64,000 bases of DNA from Amanita rubescens (taxonomy: Eukaryota > Basidiomycota > Agaricomycetes > Agaricales > Amanitaceae), in NCBI GenBank assembly GCA_015039365.1, contig WION01000089.1:111436-175435 (forward strand), written 5' to 3'. This document shows, piece by piece, positions 56,483 to 64,000 of this stretch. The notes beneath the pieces were generated by a model. That model saw nothing but the letters and a program-made list of their open reading frames with translations, was not told the DNA's origin and made no database searches. Each line of letters starts with the position of its first letter. The stretch's first letter is position 1. Position numbers and translations under genes: made by a program.

Positions 56483-57645
56483 TCATGGGATTCCGCCTCT
56501 CCGTGCGTCAAACTTCGCCCGTAAGACACATCCCTGTCCAGTGTCCTTTGTCGGAAAGAAGGAGCGGTTGTAAAATTTGCGTATCAAGCTCGGAGGAATA
56601 TGATGGTGATCGGTCATCCCCTGCCAATCACGTATCCCGTGGCTCTGATTTCGATTTGGAATACGGATCGCACGACGCAGACTGTTTTGATACCCACTCT
56701 GGAATTTGGAAACCCCCAGAGCACTCGTAAACACATCCTTCACGAACGACGTGTTCTTGAAGACCTTGTATGGCACTCCCGTCAATTTAAGCTTCTGACT
56801 ATTTTCACAGACCGATCAATGTCCAAGATGACACCCGGCGTCGCGCCTATTCAGAAACCAGGCGTCACGGTCTCGCCCTTGAGCGAGTTGAACGCACAAA
56901 ACCCAGTATTTGGAACGGCCGCAGGGCTGCAGAAAGCCTTGGCATAGCAGCGCACATATTCAGGTGTGTACTTGATTGTCCAGAGAATATATAGCAATTG
57001 TATCGAACCTTCTACACTCAAGCGAAAAGATGAGCGGATCGTTCGTCTTTAGCGTTTTCGCAAACCAGCGGTGTCTCTTGATGCGGAGCTGAACGTATCC
57101 CATCCTCTCTTCCGCAGGTAACAGACCACCCACTATCACGGGTACATTCGACACCTCGATGCGCACGTACTGACCGGGTTGATACCCCTCCGCAAGGGCG
57201 CCCACGGCTTTGTCGGTGATAGACTCAAATTCCGCGCGGCTGAGGGAAAGCTGGATATAAAAGTCGGTGTCGGGACCACCTAATCTGGAGCGTCATATTG
57301 TTCGTCAAATTTGCGCTTTAGGGGCTTCTTTCTGGCAGCTAGAGCAGTGGCGCAGGTCTCTTCGAGGTCGGTGGCATTTGCCTTTTTCTGATCATCCCCA
57401 CCGTAGACAGACCACGAGTCTTCTTCGGCATCGTCGTCTCCGTGCTCGACGGAAGGCATGTTGTCGTCATTCCCATCGGACGTTGTATCACCACCTGGGG
57501 TTGAGGGAGAATGTGAGGATGTGGTTATTGGACAGATTAGCCAGCCTTGAAGAGGGCAGGGAGGAAAGGGAGACATAGGCGGGTGGGAGGTAGGGAAGTG
57601 GGACGTGGTACAATGTGATGGGGAGAAGGCGGGGAACTTGTCCAT
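56483..57645 (-). pseudogene. degenerate fragment of the ribosome-biogenesis GTPase gene BMS1
   Basis: C-terminal BMS1 pieces occur in order on the minus strand: LKRKFDEQYDAPD (57290), YQPGQYVRIEVSNVP and VIVGGLLPAEERMGYVQLRI, KRHRWFAKTLKTNDPLIFSL (57060), NTGFCAFNSLKGETVTPGFR (56880), ILDIDRSVKIVRSLNLTGVP (56810), YKVFKNTSFVKDVFTSALGV (56760), FYNRSF and TGQGCV (56560). Blocks are missing or frame-shifted, for example the segment between VSNVP and VIVGG and after WRRF. The GTPase domain is absent. It cannot encode a working Bms1. Confidence 0.85.
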
Positions 57646-58079
57646 GGTGAGGAGTGAGGCGGACGATGGTGCCGGAGCGGAAGACGTTGAGGGCGCTGGG
57701 AATGCGGTGTTAGTGCAAGGGGCTCACGAAAAAAAAGATAAAATCCTCACCCTCCAGCTGTGGATCCTTCCCTACCCGTCACATCTTCTCCTCCTCCAAC
57801 ATGCTCGGTGTGAAGCTCAAGCTCTCTGGAATCGACAAGTCAACGTCGAATGTGACGCCGGGTGGGTTGCGATACTCGGGGAGATGATGACGATGGTGAT
57901 AATGGAGATTTCGTTCGATCTCGGGCAGGTAAGATGGTTCCTGTTCGTTTTTATCGCGAGGACGATTCTGAGTTGCGTTGTTTAAGAGAAGAGGGGATGA
58001 AGCTGTAGAAGCAGGAGGGGCCCGATAAACTATAGAATGGGAAATTGTGTGCATTGACCAGAGAAGAATACGAGGCAAG

Positions 58080-60078
58080 CACCTGTTCAGCCGGCGAAAT
58101 TTTGCTAATTAGCAGTGGTGACTCATTGAGTCACCCTTGCCAGTTAGCAAGCATTCAGGCTTTGTGGCACACTTTCAATAATTACTGAAATTATATAGAG
58201 CGATTTTGCACGAAGTCCAGTTTCCCACACCTAAAAATGAAGCATTACCATTTCTGGAAGGTGGGGATATGTTTGTACATGTTATGACATGGGAAATGGA
58301 TCAAAAGAAAGGAACAAGGGGATAATTGCCTTATTTGGTAAGATGGGGAAATTCCAAATAAGGAAAGCAAGCTAGGATGCCATTTTTGGAAGGTTGTGAG
58401 GGTGTTTGTACATGTTATGGCACAATTTCCTTTTTTGGAAAAAGTGTCAAACTTCCAAATAAGGCACAAAATGGGTCATTCAGGGTCGAATTTCCTAAAA
58501 AGGAAATGATTACATAATTTCAGGGTCAATCAATTGTGTAGCCTTGGTCAGTGGCTTTCTAAATGTGGTTGTATGACAGTGTTTGGTGTTGATTTCATTG
58601 AGATATCCACTGATTGATTTTCAGGGTCAAATTTCCTAAAAAGGAAATGATGACATAATCTCAGGGTCAATCAATTGTGTAGCCTTGGTCAGTGGCTTTC
58701 TAAATGTGGTTGTATGACAATATTTGGTGATGATTTCATTGAGATATTCACCAATTGTTTTTCAGGGTCAAATTTCTAAAAAAGGAAATTGATAATGTAA
58801 TGTGCGCTTTAGGATCCAGTGGCGCATTTCCAAAAATGGAAATAGCGCCCTTCGGACTTGCCATTTTGGGACATATCTGCTCACTGTTGGTGATGATGAA
58901 CAGAAAGAAATTGCAATATCTCCCTTAATACTGAATGTTTTTGTGGCGCATTTTTTGGAACATATTCCTTATATGTATATGCACCTATCCACTATGTTAG
59001 AATGTAAAAAATGTGAGTGGTTTCTGTCAGAATGCAACATGTCTTGCTCACTGTTGTCAACAGTGAGGAGCAAGAAATGACAATATCTCCACCAATACTG
59101 GTTATTTGTGTGGCGCTTTTTTTGGTATGTCCCCATTAGGCATATAGGAAGGTAGTTGGCATGTTAGAATGCAAATTCTATGCACCAATCATGCCAAAAT
59201 GAAATTGGTGTGCTCACTGTCTGCCATGATGAGCAGCCATATCTCCACCAAAACAAGATCTCCCTGTGGCGCTTTTTTTGATTTGCAATCACATATAACA
59301 AAGATAAACATTGGGAGGGTCTCAACAGAGGATCCTTAGGCAAGATTGAGTGGAATGTCCCATTCTTCCCGACATGTCAAGTTGTCAGCCACTGTTTCTG
59401 TATCATGTTCAGACTTTTATCATGAAACTTAAAATTACACATTAATCAGCAGGGAACTGTGCTTCCAGACACCCTGAATGACACTCTGTTATCATAGGAA
59501 ATCAAGATCTAAAAAGGTGCCACAGAAAGATCTTGTTTTGGTGGAGATATGGCTGCTCATTGTGGCAGACAGTGAGCACACCAATTTCATTTTGGCATGA
59601 TTGGTGCATAGAATTTGCATTCTAACATGCCAACTACCTTCCTATAAATCATTTCCTTTTTAGGAAATTCGACCCTGAATGACCCATTTTGTGCCTTATT
59701 TGGAAGTTTGACACTTTTTCCAAAAAAGGAAATTGTGCCATAACATGTACAAACACCCTCACAACCTTCCAAAAATGGCATCCTAGCTTGCTTTCCTTAT
59801 TTGGAATTTCCCCATCTTACCAAATAAGGCAATTATCCCCTTGTTCCTTTCTTTTGATCCATTTCCCATGTCATAACATGTACAAACATATCCCCACCTT
59901 CCAGAAATGGTAATGCTTCATTTTTAGGTGTGGGAAACTGGACTTCGTGCAAAATCGCTCTATATAATTTCAGTAATTATTGAAAGTGTGCCACAAAGCC
60001 TGAATGCTTGCTAATTGGCAAGGGTGACTCAATGAGTCACCACTGCTAATTAGCAAAATTTCGCCGGCTGAACAGGTG
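58080..60078. mobile_element. 2.0-kb fold-back element with about 420-bp inverted arms
   Basis: The left arm begins CACCTGTTCAGCCGGCGAAA (58080) and the right arm ends with its exact complement (60078). The arms match almost perfectly for about 420 bp (58080-58498 against 59650-60078), differing at only a few bases near the outer ends. A second inverted pair lies inside (59150-59280 against 59510-59645). The loop holds diverged tandem units around TCAGGGTCAA.TT.CTAAAAAGGAAAT (58480-58800). No transposase is encoded, so it is a non-autonomous fold-back or MITE-like element. No clear target-site duplication is seen. Confidence 0.88.
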
Positions 60079-60079
60079 G

Positions 60080-61018
60080 GGTGGCAGTGCTGATAAGATT
60101 AGATATGTAGATAGATAGATAGAGTGCTTGTTTGATATAGGATAAGCAAATTAAGTAATGCAAAAGGGTTAGATAAGATAAGATAAAAATAGATAAGATA
60201 TTTTTAGAATTTCCTTTTTTGAAAAAATACTCTTTTGCTTCAAATGAATAAACAAAGTTTATTATTGTTTGTTTGTCCTTGTTTTTCTTGAAATAAAATT
60301 ACCAAAAAATCTTTAAAAAATGCGGAAAATTTGTGTGATCCAGGTCATATAGACTTGGTGAAGCCAAACAAAGCCAAACTTGAGATATTGGCAAAATAAG
60401 TTTTGGACTTTCAATTCATTACATATTTCCACCATACTGTCCAAGGGTGCCATTTATATACACATGATATATGTTCCATATAGCATCCTTGAATCAGGTG
60501 AAGGTCATGTGAAACCCATTCAGACTGTGCTTCAAGTTGGACATGTTCATTCTTTATACCTTCCTTATCCATTCTTACCCTTATGCTTGATTCATACAGA
60601 CAAGCACATTTCCTTTAATTGGATACAATCCACTTGTTGTCACTCATCATCCACACTCTTCCTCAAGTACTTTGAAGTTGCTATCTGCTTTAGTATTGAC
60701 TTATATAGGATCATGACTTGAAGTAGATTGGAATTACCATCATGTGTAAATCAGTCAAGACTCACAAGTTTGTAACAACAGGCTACGGTCTTGCCACCTG
60801 TCTGTCTACCTGTCCACACCACCACCCATCTCACAAAACTGCCATCCATCTTCAATGCACTGGCACCAACCACTGGCACTGCTCTGGGAGCCTGAAGCTC
60901 AGATTGGGTGGGACTCAAGTCTTAAGTTGCACTTGGACCAGGATCAAACAATCTTTTACATTTTTACAGATTGTTTTGGGATTTTGTCATGAGTATGACA
61001 ATCCCAAACAATGCCAAG
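60080..61018. other. AT-rich transposon interior, no gene recognised
   Basis: GATA-type microsatellites (TAGATAGATAGATAG near 60105, AGATAAGATAAGATAA near 60172) and short ORFs without recognisable content. Confidence 0.4.
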
Positions 61019-61403
61019 CAACTGCATCAGGAAAACTGCCAAATTTCTGATAATGTCTGAGGTGCTAGAATACTAGTTGTCTAATTTTCTGATCATCTGG
61101 CCAGTTCTGGAACACTAATTGTCTGATTGGCTAGCCAGCACTAGAATACTGGTTGCCTGATTGTCTGATTGTCTGACACTTTCTAATGTTGTCTGACAAA
61201 TTATCAGATGTAGTCAGATGATGTCAGACTGTCAGACAATCAGAAAACTAGCATTCCAATGCTGGCTAGACAATCAGACAATCAGACAATTAGTGTCCCA
61301 GAACTGGCCAGATGATCAGACAATCAGACATCTAGTGTTCCGTATCTCAGTCATTATCATTGGACATCATCAGAATTTTGGCAGTTTTCCTGATGCATGC
61401 ACA
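61019..61403. repeat. imperfect 385-bp palindrome containing TGTCTGA/TCAGACA motifs
   Basis: GCATCAGGAAAACTGCCAAA at 61022 pairs with TTTTGGCAGTTTTCCTGATG at 61377-61396. Further inside, TGATCATCTGGCCAGTTCTG pairs with CAGAACTGGCCAGATGATCA. The centre is near 61210, where the motif changes from TGTCTGA to CAGACA orientation. Confidence 0.75.
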
Positions 61404-61639
61404 CCTACCAGAAAATATATCTGTGAAATGCACTGCATGAATGATCCAGCTCCAAAGCCAAAGTGTAACAAGGCTTTGGTCTTATATTGTCCAGGTTGCT
61501 GTCTGATTTTGTAATTGACAGTTCAAAGCACCTGAGATGTGGCTTGTCATGCCAGAGCAAACACATAGCCACCACTCACCTCAGGCCTTGGACATGCTCC
61601 ATGAAGTGGCAGCCCATAGGCCATCAGCAAACAAGGCAA

Positions 61640-61860
61640 ACTTGAACACAGCCTGTCAGTGCTTGTCAGATGGCTAACAATCAGACATTTAGTGCAACAG
61701 TGCCTGTCAGATTGTCAGACAATTGGATAATCAGTGCAACAGCACCTGTCAGATAGTCAGACAAAAGTTAGTGCAATAGTACCTGTCAGATAGTCAGACA
61801 TTCAGACAAATTGCATGACAGACTCTATCAGACTGATCAGACAATCAGGTTTTTGATGTG
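61640..61860. repeat. further CAGACA motif array
   Basis: Repeats of GCAACAGTRCCTGTCAGATAGTCAGACA-type units (about 50 bp spacing), the same motif family as at 42433-43880. Confidence 0.6.
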
Positions 61861-62329
61861 TTTGCTGCTACAGGCCAAGCCTTATACTTGGGATGAAATA
61901 GGTGTTAAAATCTAACCAAGTGTTTGTTACAACTGATCACTAATGTTGTAACAATTGTCTAGCCCTCAGGCAGACTTACTAATAGGATGCTTTAGATGTT
62001 TAGAAATGCAGTCTATAACAAGCAGTATCAAGAGTGGTAAGTTTGTAACCAATCTATTGTAGCCTGAGAGTACTCCCTACAGGTAAGAAGAGCTGGTCTG
62101 TTTGGTGCTGTTTACTACAAATCCCATTAGGTGTGAGTTTAGCTGTCCACTACATGTCACATCTACTAGCATGTGTAGGTAAAGCTCTGTACCCAAACAC
62201 AGCATCAGAACAAAAGATCAAACATAGTATCATAAACTGTGTGTCAAGCACACCACTTTTATCAATAGGAACAGCAGGAAATGAGTAGGAATCCATCAGC
62301 AGGAAGTTTCCTTGAATATATGGATGTGG

Positions 62330-62480
62330 TGGGAATGAATTAGGAATGAGCTGGGAATGAGCTGGGAATGAGCTGGGATGTCCTAGGACTCCATCTGATT
62401 TTGGTAGGAATCCTAGGAATTCACTGGGATTCCTCTCGGAATCCTAGGAATCCACTGGGATTCCAATGGGAAAGGTGGCT
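62330..62480. repeat. short tandem repeats
   Basis: Three to four 12-bp units GGGAATGAGCTG (62342-62380) are followed by degenerate GGAATCCTAGGAATCCACTGG units (62408-62470). Confidence 0.8.
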
Positions 62481-62654
62481 CAGTGAAAAGTACTGGAACT
62501 GTCGGCCATTGGTAGAGCGAGCGTGATATATTCGTGTTCCGAGATGGCCGTCGTATTTCGTCATTTGGAGGACTAGGTGCCTGGAGAGGGCACATGATAG
62601 AGCATCGCAATTCGAACAAAGGACTTGGCCAATTCCAGTGAGTCAGACACTCCG

Positions 62655-64000
62655 CATCAGGTAAATGGGGAAAAAACTAATCCTGTCTAATTTTGTCTAA
62701 TTGTGTCTGATGAGGGTCAGTGCAAAGGAAGAGAGGGAAATTGGCTGGTTAGTAACCCAGGTTACAAGGAATGTAGATTATTATGATGTCATTTAACCAG
62801 TTACACAGATAGCTATACAATGCTAGACTAGCACAACATCAGTCAAAATGAAAGTCAGACCCTTATGTTAGTCAGTCTTGTTTGGGCAGCTAGATAATCA
62901 GATAGTCATACAATAACAAACAGGCAGATCACCAGAGTGCTATAAAAACAAGGTGCCAGACTACCAGACAGCTATGCAGTCAGATCACCAACCAGTGTCA
63001 GACAGTCACATTACCAGACCACTAAACAATCAGAATAATATACAGTCAGATAATCAGCTTATTAGAAACTTGCTAGACCACTAGAGAATCACATAATCAT
63101 CAAGTCAGGGGGCCAGAGTCGCCAGACACCAGATGGTCAGACTAATAGGGAAGCAACTAGGCAGCCTGATAGCCAGGCAGGTGGCCAGATCACCAAAGAG
63201 AGCATGGCAGTTAGATGAATAGAGAGCCAGACACCAGACACAAGATAGCAAGATCACTAGAAGGCACTATAGAGTCAGAGAGCCAGAGAGTTTGAACAAG
63301 AGAAACCCAGCCTCCAGGCAGCTAGATACCAGATAGCCAGACTGCTAGATAATCATAGAGTCAGACCACCAAAATGTGAGGGAACCAGACAGTTAGAGTA
63401 TCAGACAGTTAAACAAATAGAGTATTAAACAATCAGACAATTAGAGAGAATGAGACAGTTAGACAAATATTATGTAAGAGAGTTAGGCAATGAGAATATT
63501 AGATGATTGGACAATTAGAGTATTAGACAGTTAAACAATGAGAGCACTAGACATTTAGACAAATAGCATGTCAGACAGTCAAGTAATTGGAGTATTAGAC
63601 AATTAAACAGCCAGATAGTGGGGTAATTAGAGTGTTAGACAAATAACATGTCAGACAGTCAAGTAATTGGAGTATTAGACAAATAGTATGTCAGACAGTT
63701 AGGTAATCAGAGTGTTAGACAAATAACATGTCAGACAGTCAAGTAATTGGAGTATTAGACAAATAGTATGTCAGACAGTTAGGTAATCAGAGTGTTAGAC
63801 AAATAACATGTCAGACAGTCAAGTAATTGGAGTATTAGACAAATAGTATGTCAGACAGTTAGGTAATCAGAGTGTTAGACAAATAACATGTCAGACAGTC
63901 AAGTAATTGGAGTATTAGACAAATAGTATGTCAGACAGTTAGGTAATCAGAGTGTCAGACAAATAGTATGTCAGACAGTTAGGCAATTAGACAGTAAAAC
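62655..64000. mobile_element. second copy of the transposon end with its own repeat array, running off the window
   Basis: It starts CATCAGGTAAATGGGGAAAA, then AACTAATCCTGTCTAATT, matching the end at 42433 in the same orientation with few differences. CAGACA/CCAGA motifs then fill the rest of the window. Unit types differ from the first array (TTAGACAGTTAAACAA, GCCAGACACCAGA). The element continues beyond 64000. Confidence 0.7.
63571..63990. repeat. 80-bp higher-order tandem repeat, at least five units
   Basis: AAGTAATTGGAGTATTAGAC recurs at 63581, 63661, 63741, 63821 and 63901. Each 80-bp unit consists of two related 40-bp halves (TCAGACAGTCAAGTAATTGG... and TCAGACAGTTAGGTAATCAG...). The array reaches the window end. 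Confidence 0.9.

Noticed and set aside
58245..58469. 74-codon ORF, present identically at 59689-59913
   Set aside because: It is simply the same inverted-arm sequence read in both arms of the fold-back element; cysteine- and phenylalanine-rich composition and no coding features.

Overview
The window is nuclear DNA of a filamentous basidiomycete, most likely a mushroom-forming agaricomycete. The evidence is the many short GT-AG introns (about 43 to 60 nt), the gene families present (tectonin lectin, small beta-trefoil inhibitor-like proteins, fungal HNH_2 nuclease, HVA1-Tudor protein, TET/JBP dioxygenase, Plavaka-type transposase) and housekeeping genes with fungal exon structure. All calls come from reading the sequence; no database search was run.

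Layout. 1-4.6 kb is a housekeeping end: the spliceosomal PRP3 gene (cut by the window start), mitochondrial ribosomal protein L16 and a four-helix MARVEL-type membrane protein. 7.3-30.6 kb is an expanded accessory cluster built from repeated copies of a small four-exon gene encoding a 139-152 residue protein that I read as a beta-trefoil, mycocypin/cospin-like protease inhibitor. Six copies look intact (7991-8568, 9777-10355, 19447-20009, 20580-21146, 21814-22380 and, more divergent, 29925-30542). At least seven more are broken or reduced to pieces. Between the copies lie an intron-retaining duplicate of the L16 gene, a ubiquitin-derived chimeric ORF, an HNH nuclease gene, a fragment of a Lon protease gene, a solo LTR inserted into one copy, a tectonin lectin gene and an HVA1-Tudor gene. 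Trefoil inhibitors plus tectonin fit a fruiting-body defence neighbourhood (inference).

31.6-42.4 kb holds an integrase-type transposon relic, an endonuclease/exonuclease/phosphatase family gene and three tandem paralogues of a large 2OG-Fe(II) dioxygenase-domain protein. Each paralogue is damaged differently: internal deletion of the catalytic core, a probable 1-nt frameshift, and truncation by a transposon.

42.43 kb to the end is transposon territory. It has long arrays of CAGACA/TGTCTG motifs, an apparently intact Plavaka-type transposase (eight introns), fragments of the host genes BRR2 and BMS1, a gag zinc-knuckle relic, and an apparently intact TET/JBP 5-methylcytosine dioxygenase with all its iron and 2-oxoglutarate ligands. 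A 2.0-kb fold-back element with near-perfect inverted arms follows, and then a second copy of the same transposon end (62655) with its own tandem array. The most interesting system is the TET/JBP enzyme sitting in the same repeat-bounded block as the transposase, because expansions of TET/JBP genes in basidiomycetes are known to be tied to DNA transposons.
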